From positions 62,001 through 126,000 of the forward strand of contig WACJ01000262.1 in assembly GCA_008973525.1 (NCBI GenBank): a DNA stretch of 64,000 bases. Direction: 5' to 3'. The notes under the pieces are model-generated. The model made no database searches, was not told the origin of the DNA, and saw nothing but the letters and a program-made list of their open reading frames with translations. Positions 50,780-63,349 of the stretch are shown here, piece after piece; position 1 is the stretch's first letter; the number at the start of each line of letters is the position of its first letter. The position numbers and the translations under genes were made by a program. The stretch is from Stenopsyche tienmushanensis. Its lineage: Eukaryota; Arthropoda; Insecta; Trichoptera; Stenopsychidae.

Positions 50780-50935
50780 GTGTTGTCTTGAGAGCAGGTG
50801 TTTGTTTTGATAATTAAGACACTCGCATCATTCTTATCGTTGACCAATTTTGTTATTCTCCTTTGACTATTCTGGAGTGGTGTCATTAGCCGAGTATCAC
50901 CACTCCTTTGTAAAATCTACTCGGAAGTAAACTGG
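50780..50935 (+). repeat. Exon-like dispersed repeat, copy 2
   Basis: Opposite-orientation copy of 32450-32600, directly 5' of a mariner remnant and 3' of paralogue D. Confidence 0.55.
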
Positions 50936-50959
50936 TAGGCTTGCACGGTAACCCTAACG

Positions 50960-51300
50960 GGCTACATCAATCGTTCAGATGTGTGGCTTCCTCATGAACT
51001 GACTGACTCAAATAAACTTCAGCGTATTTCAACATGCGATCTTCTTCTCCAACGATATAATAGCCAACCTTTTTTGAAGAGGCTTGTCACTGGAGATGAA
51101 ATTGGATACTCTATGAGAATATCCAACGTAAACGGTCTCGAACCAAGGGTACAAAAGCTTTAATTGTAGCTAAACCTGGCCTACATCCAAAAAAAAGTTT
51201 TGCTATGCATTTGGTGAGACTGGAAGGGGGTAGTTTATTATGAGCTACTTCAGCAAGGTGAAACGATCAATTCAACAAAATATTGTTTCCAACTAGATAA
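50960..51300 (+). pseudogene. Mariner transposase remnant (mauritiana-like)
   Basis: Reads WLPHELTDSNKLQRISTCDL, QPFLKRLVTGDE (first catalytic Asp) and, frame-shifted, a LHPKK...LCIW region. Ends about 160 bases before the stop of paralogue D. Confidence 0.8.
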
Positions 51301-51457
51301 TGCATTAACAATTAAAGGATTTGATGTTTGGATAATAAAAAATACATTCGTCATACATATTTTGGTCTCATTAATGTCGTTCGTTCATAGACTTTTATTA
51401 CGTCCTTAAATTTTGCAAGCCCTTTCGACATACAAAGCTGTAATATAAATTGAAAAT

Positions 51458-52668
51458 TTAAATAGTTGGCTTGGCTCCTCGTGCATTATCTAAAATTCCA
51501 TGTACATCCATGCAGATAAGTCTTTCACTCAAGGAAAACATTTGAAGTTGAGCGCCATATTTTCCATAGAAAAATTTACTGCCGAGAAGAAATCGGACGT
51601 ACTTTGTTACATCGACTTCAGACGCTTCATAAACTCCCTGTAATTTATATAAATATTATTAATATTATGGAAATTATTTCGATTTTACCTCAAATATCAT
51701 AAGTGTTTGAATTTTACGGTTTTCAGGGCGCATTTTTGGTTTCCCGATAGTGTTTTTTTAGTTGCGAAATCTTTCATTAGAAATTCGCAGAAATTTGGTA
51801 TGTTCACGTTCATTACTTGCTTTTCTTTCCCATTGGTCTCTGTAAATACCCGAAATTTTCCCTTGAAAAATATTACATATTATTGTATTGTTTGTATCAC
51901 ATTTAAAATGCTATAATTGCCATAGAATCTCACATTTATGGACCCTATGTCGCTGAGGACATGTAGAAATACTTTCAGTTTGATATTTCCTTTCTTATCC
52001 AACGTTTTATTGACAGCTAGAAAGGTTTTATCCATCGTCTGATTGGTGCAATTGGACAAATCGATCGCAACAACTTTGTAAAATCCCTAAAATCACCATT
52101 TAAAAAAAAATCAAATTCGAATATTATAAGGTTGCGGTGGGAAAACTTATCAGAAAATGAATGATAAAATTTGATAAACATAATGAATTTAAAAATATCT
52201 TCATAGATGCTGTTCAGTATTGCCAGCAGATGAGGTGTTAAAACGCTGCTCAGAATTTAAAAAAAATAACTTTTTTATACATAAATTAATTATGTCCAAA
52301 GCAAATTTTGAATTTGTTACATAGTGTTTCTAATTCGCAAAAATTCGACGATCTGTATTGATGCATTGTATGTTTAAGGGATGCATTTTTCGGATTTATA
52401 ACTGAAGGCGTTGAATTTTTAGTATTCATAAGCCCGATAAGAATGAAGATTATGATGATATTTTTGAAAAACAATAAGAATTTACGATGACACTTAAATA
52501 CAGATGCAAATATTTAATACTATCATCATTGATGACAAGTATTTAGAAATTCACTCAAGTGTTTAATCTTACAAAAACGCCAGTAGGATCTTTTTTACGC
52601 TGACAGTGACCATCAGGACAAAATGTGATCACGAAAAATATGAAGCAAACTGCTCTTGACAACTCCAT
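51458..52668 (-). CDS. Secreted-family paralogue D, intact four-exon gene
   Basis: Exons 52668-52573, 52086-51934, 51861-51718 and 51637-51458, all phase 0, encode 190 residues. Signal peptide SRAVCFIFFVITFCPDGHC; mature cysteines in LSNCTNQ, PNFCEFL, QKCALK and LICMD. The GKEKQVMNVNIPNFC block and GVYEASEVDVTKYVRFLLG followed by KFFYGKYG match B and C closely. AATAAA (reverse strand, 51394-51399) lies about 60 bases after the stop. Compact introns (71 to 486 bases) and clean splice sites make this the best reference member. It is predicted to be a small disulphide-bonded extracellular protein; DUF1091-like is the nearest family I can suggest, ligand unknown. Confidence 0.86.
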
Positions 52669-53399
52669 GACAAAATAATGATTGAAAAATCAAATTAACG
52701 AATGTATTCAGCGTATATAATGAGCGCATAAATGCACGATGAAATGAATAGTATTACATAAATTGACATCAGATACAGCCTTAATGAACATCAAATGACA
52801 TGCTATATTTTAGATTAATTTTTAATTTGGATGGAGAATTGCATAAATTACATATGCGATGCCAAATCAGCGAAAATTGTCAGAATGCAGTAATCAAAAT
52901 GTTGGGGGATACGCCGTTGAATGTATCAAATGGACCCTGTGAGTTGCTTTGGGCCTTCACCTTAGATAGGAACAATGTAATAATACACGATGCCTAGGCC
53001 TAGACATTCTCCATCTTTGTTAATTTGAACAGTTGAGGTCTTCCAATAAGTCTGCTAATATTCAAACTTGAGTCTAAGACAGCTTGAGGAACTCTGTACG
53101 GTGGCATCCGTGGTACATGATCTGCCCAGCGAAGGATGAAGCTAGCGTTCGGCATGTCCATGACTTCCCGCTTCCTCATTTATTTTAATTTAAGATGGAT
53201 TCCAGATGTTTGATCGCCTAAATCCTCTTTATTATATGCTTATTTACATTCAAAGACTAAAATAATATGATATGTAGGATTTAATTATCGCTTTCAGTAT
53301 TAAACATTATCTGGGATCATCTTGTCTAGATTGTAAAATTTAAACAACCCATCCGATCAGTCTTCTTCGGACAACTTCGTTTTGTAATGAGATTTCGTA

Positions 53400-54080
53400 A
53401 TTGTTCTGTAGACATGCTCAGGTATAACGTCCGATTGCGAGGCACTCATTATTAATTTACCAGCGGTCCGAAAAGCGGACCGATTGGACACACAGACCTT
53501 GTGACCACTTCGTCCACTTTTAGGGCTTTTTGCGGCATTTTATATGATATGTATAATCACGGAAGCTCCCTTAGAGGTTAATTTACATAGGTGGCCCGCG
53601 CCAAATTAGGTCACGAACAAGTCTAGACTCCCCCTCCCCATTCATAATAACTATATATTTATAAATCTTACTAATTTATGTTAATATTTTTGCAGAGCCA
53701 TAACTAGTAAGTTAAATAATACTATTATAAACGTGATATATATTAAATATTATTATAATGAATGTTTTAAAATAATATACAAAGATAGTCCCAAAAGTAC
53801 CCGACCTTACGTGTAGATGACTGTTACTGTTGTAAAAAAATACTATGATAAAAAGTGTCTAGATCGCACAGATCATAGAAAAATGAGGATGAAGTGGCCT
53901 TAAGGTTTGTATTGTATATTCAATCGGTCCGATTTTCGGACCGCTGATATGACGAATGAGCGTCGGATCGGATGCCATATTTGAACGTGTCTACAGAACG
54001 ATCATAAACTCTCTCTCTCGGCGCTTCATACCTTCGTTACAGTTCTGCATCCTCGATTTAAAATTACACTAATGCTTTTA
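53400..54080. repeat. Two opposed hairpin-family copies
   Basis: Reverse copy around 53400-53600 (hairpin 53464-53482) and forward copy around 53860-54080 (hairpin 53925-53943), separated by a mariner-end-like piece near 53784 (GATAGTCCCAAAAGTACCCG). The remaining 52669-54975 interval is AT-rich with nothing recognised. Confidence 0.5.
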
Positions 54081-54975
54081 ATCATCCCTCTGCTTTTTAT
54101 ATGTATTTTTATTCTTGACTCATCTAAAATAACGTAAAAGATAAATTTAAAAAAAAAACACATTAAAATTAAGACGTTTATTCAGTTGAATCGTTGACAA
54201 AAAATAATACTGAATCTTTAACATAAATACTAACATAAATCTGTAAATAATATGACTTCTAAATACATGTAAATAAATTAAATATCACTTTATTGCTTAT
54301 AGGAATTATATAAATATAAATAATTACTTATGTGGTAACCGTCAAGAATTTATATACATTCGTATCAACAATATTATACTGAAAAAAACTCCCAAAAATT
54401 CAGCCAGTTCGATTTAAAACTTTTTAAGCCCCAACTTAAGTCGTTTTTGAAAATACAGATTCGAGATAATCTCATTTAAACCATTGACGCACAGTTACCG
54501 TCAAATACCGTCATGAGTCAGCAGATGATACCTGCTTATTACGCCAGATAAGTCTCTGCATACCATCTTCGCCGACACTTTAAATCAAATACTCTCAAGC
54601 TTGACATCGATTATCTGTCCAGTGGCTTTATCTACTTCGAGTCAATTTTCAGAGTAATGAGAATGAGAAGTACTTGTTTTCAACCTTTTTTATTGTGACA
54701 GAGAATCCTGTTTAATAAAAGACGACAGACGAAGAAGACGCAGGGGAACCCCACGAAAGATACCGAAAATGACTCCGTAATACCTATATGTCAATTAACG
54801 CGTATTATTTAAAGTAGAATGGTCAAGTAAAATAAAAACCACGTGCAACTCTCTCAATCGGGTCAAATACCGGAATGCTTTCAATAGCGATCTTAGATTA
54901 TATTGTCAGCATTTAGGCTCACAAGTTTTATTATCTAAATTAAATTAAAAAGTCTGCAGCTATTAATAAGTATGC

Positions 54976-57900
54976 TTAAGGAAGTGACTTATTAAAATCA
55001 TTGTTGAGCTTTCTATTGCTGAAATCCCAGAATGGACTATCGACTGGTGATATAAACGGTGTGCTTGGAGGTGACAATGGAAACGGATCATCCATCAGGG
55101 CATCGTTCAGTTCTTTTAAAACTTTCGCACTGCATAGTGGAATATCCATAGATACCACGGCATGAATAGATTTTTTGTCTATCTGATAAGCCTGCTCTTC
55201 AGAATTATATCTGAAACATTAATTATGTATTATTTAAATTCAAAATGATTTAAAATGCGTCTTTATTATAATACATACTTCATGACGTTCTTAAATCTTG
55301 ATCCCCATAATATTTCATGAGACATGTATGAGGTTCTGCTTTGGGTCAACTGGCCAGTTGATCTACTAGCTCCAGTGAGGGTGATAATAATTTCAAACCT
55401 GAAAATGAGTAATATTTAAATATTATAAACAGACATAATTTTTAAATCAGTTTCATTACGTCAAGTCATATCAGAATAAAAACATATATTACTCAAATCA
55501 CCAAATTATTAATGCACTTTTAATGAGCTAAATAGGATTCGACATATAATAACTAAAATTTGGTTTCAGTCAGTGTTTATATAATGTAAATCAGGACGTT
55601 GCAAATATTAATAACAATTTTCGAAATCTGAATAATTGTAGATATCGGCATTAAATTAATATCCATAAAGCTGTTTTTTTTTGTCTACAAGTAGTTCAAA
55701 TTAATTATTGTTAAATAAGCAACATCTACTTTTGATAGAAAGTGGCTAGGGCTTTGGTAGACATAGCTCAAGTTGTAGCGCGGGAACTTGATTGAAGTAT
55801 TGCAACATTCAAAGCATAGTAATATTAAATACATATTATAATTATTATAAGCAGCTATAACATAATTTCAGTCTTTATGCATGTATAAGATATTTATATA
55901 ATACTAGTGATTACCCGGCATGCGTTGCAATGCGACGTCTTACGTAACAAACTGCGTACACATACAATATTTTTATTATGCCTATGTTATTCCTGCACGC
56001 GTAAACAATAAGTTGACAAAGTTTTATCGCAATTGGATGAATGGTATGGCAGCGTATTAAATGCGGACAAACAAACATTGATTTTTATATATTAGATTAC
56101 AGGTCTCAAATATTTTTTCGTTTACTTACAATATTAAAATAAATAAATGAAAACGATTTAACATTTATACGAATATCAAAAATAATTAGTTTTTTTATTG
56201 ACGTTACCTATGCAACATCAGCAAATTTCTATTCCTTTAATAATTAGTCAGGCAAGAATTTTCTGTTTATGCATTTATAGAGTGGGTCAGATGTGGCCCA
56301 CAAGCCGGTGGGTTAAATTTAAGAATGAAATAAGAATTTAAGAATGTACTACGATTTAAATCAAAGTTTCCCAACTTTGATTTAAATTATAGCACAGGGA
56401 GCTAATCAGCCTTCATAGATTGACACGTTTTACTCACTTTCTGTCCAATAAATCCTTAGCAGACATATCGTACAATGGACTCTTTTCATCAATGGTGTGT
56501 TGGATCGTCGTTGGCCAGAGAAGTAACGGTGATTGTCCAAGGTTCAAAGGCAATATAACTGGAATAGATCCAACTGTGTGTTTTACCAACCATCCATGAG
56601 CTTGGGCGCTAATTGAATGTTTCTGAAGACAATCCCAAGCTCTGAATACCAGACACATTTTACCGTCTCTCATGCATACCTACAAATTGAAAGAATTCAA
56701 CTGTTCAGTAAAATATTAGATACATTCGAAATACTTAAAAATAATATACTGACCACAGCGTTTTTGCTAAAACCGACTCCTTCCAAGTGCTTTTCGGGTC
56801 TTACGATTTTGGCGAACACAATGCATACCAAAACTCCTATCATGGCATATCCAAAAATTACCTGAAAAAGATAAAATATTGTAAATATATTGTGCAAACA
56901 TTGCTTTGTATTTATATTAATATTAGCTTAATTTTCTCACCTCCATCAATATTATAAAGATAACTTCCGGACAAGCTGTCGTAGGAGATTTTTCTCCATA
57001 TCCAATAGAAACCTTTTTAAAAATAAACATATTAAGAAGTCTGAATTAAATTTGAAATAAGTATATGATTGTAATGATCAAAACAATTACTTGAGTTTCA
57101 ACAGAAAATGTGAACAGTCCAGTAAATGATCGACCGTTCTCGATGCACAGAGATTTTTCAAATCCTTCCTCGTCTTCCAAGAAGTCTCCATTGGCCATGG
57201 CTGCAATATAAAACATTGCAGCGAATGCTAACCAGACTAGAAAATTGCAAGCACTGAAAAGAAGAATAACCCAGCGCCATCGGCATTCAACCTGAAAATA
57301 TTTTAAAAGCATGATGTAATTATGGAATATATGTCATTCAAATATAATGGTTAATGCATACCAAAGTAGTGACGATGTCGTTCATGTAAATTCTGAACCT
57401 TCCCATTATATGATGTCTAAGCGGAATATTCATATCGCCATTTTTGAAAACAACTCGTTTTTGTTTTTTCGCTCTAGCTCCAAAATTTTCCGGATTTTTT
57501 CTGCAATTTGCATATAAAACATACTTTTAAATCAATACGCAATTTAACAGTCCGATGTTTAAGAACGCCATCAGTAAATTACAAGTCGATATAAATGAAA
57601 TTCGCAAAGTTATAGGCCATTTTTTAAACTCATGGAAGAGCTCCCACACGCCTTAGAAGAGCATTCTGTATGAAACTTGGCAGGCATATATACAATAAAC
57701 GTCTTCATCGTTTGACCTATAATTATTTAAAAATATTCAACAGTTTTTATTTAACTAACAAAAAACTATAAAAAAAAGTTTGTAAAAACACAATTTTTTC
57801 TTCAATCGCTCACAATTTTTCTTATTTATTAACATTTCTTCCTAATCATAGTCTATACTATACACGATATTATACAAAGTAAAAATATGTTTAATTTTTT

Positions 57901-59256
57901 TGCTGCAAATTACCTGTCCAGGACTTAGGACTTCCGTGGTAAAGAACGTCTATTGCTTGCGCACCGACATACGTAGCTACCCCCAATCCCACTATCATAG
58001 TTTGTCAAACTTTAAAAAATATTTTTATGTTCAATAAAGATTGCTCAGTCAACATGCTAAATATCTACATTCTATATTTAATACTTTTCGTATAAAAAAA
58101 TCTCGTTAAAAAATCGATCACTTCATAGGTTCAACAAGGCAGAAATTTTTCCCGTACCGGCCTAAAAAACACTCGCGAGCTACTATGATATGTATTTGGT
58201 ACACCACATGAAATTCTCAATAATTCTGAACCCCGTAACTATTATATTTCATATCGATGTTCCCATTATTAGAGCCGAGTTGTAGCAAATACATCATGGT
58301 GAAGGAAAGGTTAAACTCTGATTCTGATGAAGAAATTTGATTTTCTATAAATGGAAGATGAATCTGTACAGTTTACAGCGATAGTGGGTTTATAAAGACA
58401 GCAAAGGGCTAAAAAGAACCAGCGATTTGACGCATTTTTACGGCACGTGACAGGTTATAAGCCAACATGAAATATTGAAATACAGCGAATGGATAGATTA
58501 AATTATGATAGAGTACCTAGCTTTGCGTGATATGTTTTTTCCGGTGTATAGAACTGGAAAGAACGAGTTCTTTCTTTCTCCCAAGTGCTCATCGGAATCT
58601 TCGTATTCTTCAATTTCGTCGAATTGATTTTGGTGTATCCTCGTAACGGCCATGGTCGTGTGAGGCCGCTGCTCCTGTAATCTGTTGACGACCCTGTCTC
58701 CCATGTCGACGGTCCGCAGCTCGATGCTGTTGAGGTTTTGTTTATCCATGTCTGTGCCCTCTTTTGTGGTGTTGTAGAGGTTTATGTCATCGCTGTGATG
58801 ATGCGAACTGTTGCTGGAGCCTACGCCGATTGCTCGGTGAAGCTGATTGTAATCGCCGACTGGCGTATTCTTTCTAGCGTGCAAATGCTCACTGGATACG
58901 TAATTCAGACAGGTGTTGTATATTTCACTGACCGATTGGTGCGAAGCAGCGTCGCCTTCGTCCGGATGAAGGCTCTTGCTGGAGTTCCGCATGTCATAAT
59001 ATTTGACACTGTCCGACCTGATGAAGCCAGCGTTGGTCCCGAACTTGTTCATGTCGCTCTCCTTCAGGTCCTTGTCGTCGGTCTGTCTGCCACTGGTCGC
59101 CTTCTTGGCGACTATATGACCGAGATCCACTGACTCGTCGCTGCTGCTGGAAATGTAAACAGCATGTTTGTTCATGGCTTCCGTCTTTGCTGTGCTCGCG
59201 ATATCTTCGAGTGCACCTCCCTCCATTGCCTCGGCGTAACTTCTTCTTCTATGCAT
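54976..59256 (-). CDS. Inward-rectifier potassium channel (Kir/Irk), divergent
   Basis: Exons 59256-58517, 57500-57362, 57291-57091, 57012-56941, 56861-56754, 56679-56438, 55398-55279 and 55210-54976 join in phase to 618 residues. Residues 1-246 are an Arg/Ser/Asp/Glu-rich extension (SSSSDESVD, NSSHHHSDD, EIEEYEDSDEH) absent from typical ~430-residue Kirs. Then come the Kir N-terminal domain (RRVVFKNGDMN-like: KKQKRVVFKNGDMNI), M1 (WVILLFSACNFLVWLAFA), pore helix (RSFTGLFTFSVETQ), filter SIGYG in place of TIGYG, M2 (FGYAMIGVLVCIVFAKIVRP) and the cytoplasmic immunoglobulin-like domain. By my alignment the rectification-controlling Asp of M2 is Ile, and the pore-lining Glu of the cytoplasmic domain is Ser. 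AATAAA lies about 45 bases after the stop. It forms tetrameric K+ channels at the plasma membrane; weak rectification is inferred. Confidence 0.92.
55902..56096 (-). mobile_element. Helitron-like (LEP1-type) element in a Kir intron
   Basis: Reverse strand begins TCTAATATATAAAAATCAAT and ends GCATGCCGGGTAATCACTAG. About 195 bases; the best-bounded copy of this family here. Confidence 0.65.
57590..58110 (+). repeat. Long dispersed repeat L, copy 2
   Basis: In the first Kir intron. Same orientation relative to its host gene as copy 1 (both antisense to a minus-strand gene). Followed by a TTAACCTTTCC-family MITE fragment at 58185-58314. Confidence 0.7.
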
Positions 59257-59879
59257 TGCGTTTATTTTTAGTTATCGTCCAACTCGCGATATGAATGGCT
59301 TTATCTAGCCATCATTCCATGTAAATAGAGAAGTCTTCTCGGTTGTACCGCATCGCACTTGCAACACTCCACCAAAGATCACCGTTCACCTCGAAGCCGA
59401 TAAGGATGTCTTTCAAGATAACTTATCGTCTTTGAAGAATGATAACGTTTCGAATTATACGATAACTGGCAATGGACTGCGTTATACAACAAAACATGAG
59501 CATTTTTGGCATTTGCGGAGATTACACGATGCCATCTCCTCCCACGCTTATTAAATTGAGGATAGAGCAATTGTCTCCTTGTTTCCTCCGTTTGATAGCA
59601 GCTAGTCATTAAATACATGTAAATAAGCTACAATGGACATAGCAACGATGATAATCATCTTGATCTATTTAGCGTTCTTTTAGCTTACAAATTAAAGTTT
59701 GTATGTACATTTTTTGATCAGCCGTGGACAACCTACAGTGAATCACAAAAGTCATGGCACATTTACGTCTTCTTCAAAATTTCGCAGTACAGTAAAAATA
59801 AATATACAAATGTTTTATTGCGTGGACTAAAATATTTCGTCGCTAATAATTAGGAAAGAGCAATAAAATGATATATTAG

Positions 59880-60160
59880 AGAACTTATTCGCGTGATTGC
59901 GCTCGGTACTCCGAATGACCCTCCGGTGCGGTCTCCGCGACCCAATAAGGCGACAGTCGGAGATTGTCGCAACGGCGAAGGCAACGAAATGGACGCTCAA
60001 TAATTCAGCCAGGGTGCCCGAAACATTACACTTTATATACAAAAACATTTTTCTTGACGCAATCCAAAACCTATTAAGCGATCGACTCATGGAAATTAAG
60101 CAGTGCAAGTTATTTAGTATTTGTTTGGCAGCCATCAATAGTAAACGTTCTCAGTGAATT
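59880..60160. other. CpG-bearing block upstream of the Kir gene
   Basis: A GC-richer block (CCCTCCGGTGCGGTCTCCGCG and neighbours) 0.6-0.9 kb upstream of the Kir start. Could be a 5' exon or promoter. It is open on both strands by chance; no protein similarity seen. Confidence 0.25.
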
Positions 60161-60279
60161 TTTGTCAGTGAAAAAAATTGTTTATCGTTAAATGATACAA
60201 TGCTTTTATTTGAAAGATCTCAGTTTAATTAATATCAAATTTGAGTTAGATACTACTCTCAGGAGTCTGTTCCTTCGTT

Positions 60280-60925
60280 TACAACAGTAAGATGTTGGGT
60301 GGCAGAGTTTAAACGAGGCCGTACGATCTTCCAAGACGAACAGCGCAATGGTCGACTAAATGAGGTAACCACCCTAGAAATGGCGAAAAGAATCCACAAA
60401 GTGGTGTCAGGCATGTCAGGTATTTTAAAAAATGCCGTACATCGCATATTGACTGAAAATTTGGACATGAGAAAACTGCGCGCAAGATGGGTGCCGCGTT
60501 TGCTCATAATGAAACAAAAATAGCATATGTTTCAATCGAGAGTTTGGCCATGTTTCACAGCAATAAGACCGAGTTTTGTATTAATTCAGGATGGAACATG
60601 GGAATATGGGGATCCTCCACTGACCCGAGCTGTTTATTGGTAGGTTATAGTCACCTATATAAGTTAGCCTGTGAGGGAGCTTCCGTGATCGTACAGATCA
60701 TAGAAGACTCCGGGTATGCATGTATTCCACAAGGTCTGTGTCTAACTGGTCTACTTTTCGGACCGCTGACATGACAAATGAGCGCCTTGCGCTCATACGC
60801 CATATCCAAACATGTCTACAGAACGATTACAGATTAAGTCAGTACTTTGTGTTTTGCGCCCCAAGTCCAGTTGTGCTCGTGGTGGGCGCCTGCTTTGCCA
60901 CCCGCTTGTTATGATCCTGTTCATT
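60280..60925 (+). mobile_element. Composite repeat: mariner remnant plus hairpin module, copy 2
   Basis: Mariner pieces (MRKLRARWVPRLLIM-like, ECLAMFHSNKTEF), then CACCTATATAAGTTAGCCTG, GTACAGATCATAGAAGA, a hairpin near 60746-60765 and the GCGCCCCAAG/TGCTTTGCCA module. Same order as 39600-40535. Confidence 0.6.
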
Positions 60926-61291
60926 AGTTCAGTGTGATCCTTGGCTTAGCAGAAAGCTATTCAAACCGTCATTGAGAGGCAACATCTCACTGCTTATAGT
61001 CGGCTTCTAATCTTAGTTTTCATAACAAAAAATCAAAACTGAACTGATACTTAATTGTTTAAAATAGGGTTTTATCCAAAATGACTTGGTGTGTTTTTAA
61101 AAAACATGACGCATTTTTTTCATCATTTTGAATTTCAATAAGTTCTTCTGGAGGACTAACAGCGTCTGAAAAAGTTAAGGCAGGCCTTCAACATCGATGT
61201 TAAATGGATTGCTAGCCCAAATGTTTTCAGCTAATATTTTCTTGAATGGAATTTAACGATTAAACTCAATATTTAGTACTCATTTTTTTCG

Positions 61292-61420
61292 TAGCAAGGG
61301 GGTGGCAAAGCAAGCGTCCGCCACGGGTAGAACTAGGCTTTCAATCGTCATGTTAGCGGTTCGAAAAGCGGACCGGTTGAACACACAGACCTTGCTGCCA
61401 CTCCGTCCTCTTTTAAGGCT
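61292..61420 (-). repeat. Hairpin-family fragment
   Basis: GTAGCAAGGGGGTGGCAAAG beside a reverse hairpin (61357-61375). The modules sit next to each other in a different arrangement from the other copies. Confidence 0.45.
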
Positions 61421-62631
61421 TTTTTTAAAATATGTATGTATATCTTCTTTTATCGCAGGAGTAGATTATTTAAATAGAATTTGGTATACACGTATTTGTC
61501 GGCAAGATTCAAGATAAATAAAATACAACAATCAAATTTATCAAAAAATATTCATGTAAAAACGGGAATATGTATAAAAATGATTGTGAAGTTGATCTTA
61601 ATCCTGTTATAATATGGAATGTAATATGTTTTTAGGGTCATAGCATTACCAAACCAACCAATCACTCAGTACGCCATTAGTCCATTTAATATATGCTCTA
61701 CTGGGCAAACATAATGAAATTTGGGTCAAAAATTAAAGAGTGGATCTATAAATTAATTGTGATTATATTTGATGATAATTTTACAGTAACAAGGTTAAAT
61801 AAATCAATTATCTTACAATAGCATGAAAAATAGTTCACAGTGAGATTGAACGATATAACTTATTATCTAGCTTGGAAAGCTACATTATATTTTTATTACT
61901 TGAATTAGAATAAATCTTATGATGATTCTCTACGTTTTCCATAATTCCAATTTCCTATTGTGATTTCCAAATTAATAATACGTGCATAGATTTATACAAA
62001 AATAATAATTTTTTTATGTGGATTGAACCATGAATTTCGCTGACGGTCATCTGAAAAAATACTTTTATTCAAAATCACTGAACCATTGATGATGATGGTC
62101 TCGTTGTGTATTTTAAATATCATGTAATTAGTATAGGATTTTAAAAATACTATGAAATTAGAGTTATAATTCAGAATTCTGTGTAGAATTATGACGAGCG
62201 AAAGAGAGTTTACGCGTCCTGATTTTGACACCTTAGCATTTAATGGAATGATTTAATTGAGTAAACTTAATAGATGTAATTGGATTATCATGTAATATGA
62301 TGTGGCTTTTGTTTATGATAGAGTTAGCAAAACTACATTCAAAGATAATGTGTTGGGAGGAGAAAGCAGGGTCGTTTGTCTCAATCGATTGTAATTTGTT
62401 GTTGTAGAAGACCTATTCCGACGCCTGCCAATTGCTGAGGAGCATAATCCAGTTTAAGGAAACATGCCGTTACAGATTTTCAGACAAGCATTTAAAGCCT
62501 TATGGTCTTTTGGGACTGTAAAAATATTCTTCTAATTAATTTTTTGTCACAGAGGGATACAATAAATACTGTGAAACGCTAAGAAAAATTAAGTAGAGCA
62601 ATACAGAACAAAAGTAAAGCAATACAGTACC

Positions 62632-62822
62632 TGTAGGTAGTCCCGCGTTAAGCGGTTGGACTCGTAACCCGATCATCTCGGGTTCGAATCCCACAGGAGA
62701 TGTGGCTGGCAACCACATTTTTAAAAACATATATATGCCATGAAAAACCATGTCAAAATGGTTGGTGATGATACCATAAAAGGGATCGCTAAAAGCCACC
62801 TCAAAAAAAAAAAAAAAAAAAA
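62632..62822 (+). mobile_element. tRNA-derived SINE with poly(A) tail
   Basis: Head resembles a tRNA: GTAGTCCCGCGTTAAGCGG (A-box-like), an anticodon-like loop CTCGTAA and B box GGTTCGAATCC. Then a unique body (ACATTTTTAAAAACATATAT) and (A)18 at 62803-62820. Truncated copy at 46327-46432. tRNA-Thr(CGT) ancestry is suggested by the loop. Confidence 0.7.
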
Positions 62823-62837
62823 TACAGAACAAAAGAT

Positions 62838-63040
62838 TTGTTAACGAAAGGACAATGTATGTCTTCATACACCCGGCGTAACTCTCGGATTCATTTGGTT
62901 GTGGATATCATCAACCACCCCACTTACAACCCTAATCTAGCACCTTCAGATTTTCGTCTTGAATTTCATCTGAAGTTGTTTATGGGTGAAAAAAGGTTTT
63001 CTACCGACGATGAGGTCCAAATAATTAGACTTTTTTAACA
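62838..63040 (+). pseudogene. Mariner transposase C-terminal remnant
   Basis: INHPTYNPNLAPSDFRLEFH (third catalytic Asp region) and LFMGEKRFSTDDEVQ in one frame; nothing upstream. Separate from the adjacent SINE. Confidence 0.75.
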
Positions 63041-63349
63041 AAGATATCAGAAATTCTTCGGCTTATAGAGTGCATTGCAATAAAAACATTTATATTATTT
63101 AAACATAAAATGATAACAAATTTTGTTGTGGTTTTGCGTATCATTTTTCGAGGACTATATTTAAAGAACAACTATATTTTATAAATATCGTGTAATTAAA
63201 TAGAATACAAAAAAGAATTTAAAGTCTTCGAAAATAATTAATTTATATAATATTTAGACACAACAACATAGTAAAAGTTTCTTTATGTTAACTTTAATCT
63301 TAAAGAATATTGATATATAAATAATTGCTTCATTTAGTAAAAAAATAGT

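Noticed and set aside
58738..59133. 131-codon forward open frame opposite Kir exon 1
   Set aside because: It is the antisense of the Ser/acidic-rich Kir exon, whose splice sites and phase fit the channel; the forward frame has no similarity or signals.
59897..60157. 86-codon forward frame and 103-codon reverse frame upstream of Kir
   Set aside because: GC-richer DNA open on both strands; no similarity, and both cannot be real. May be 5'-UTR or promoter.
62632..62705. A tRNA-Thr gene
   Set aside because: The acceptor stem does not pair and the sequence continues into a repeat body with poly(A), so it is a SINE head.
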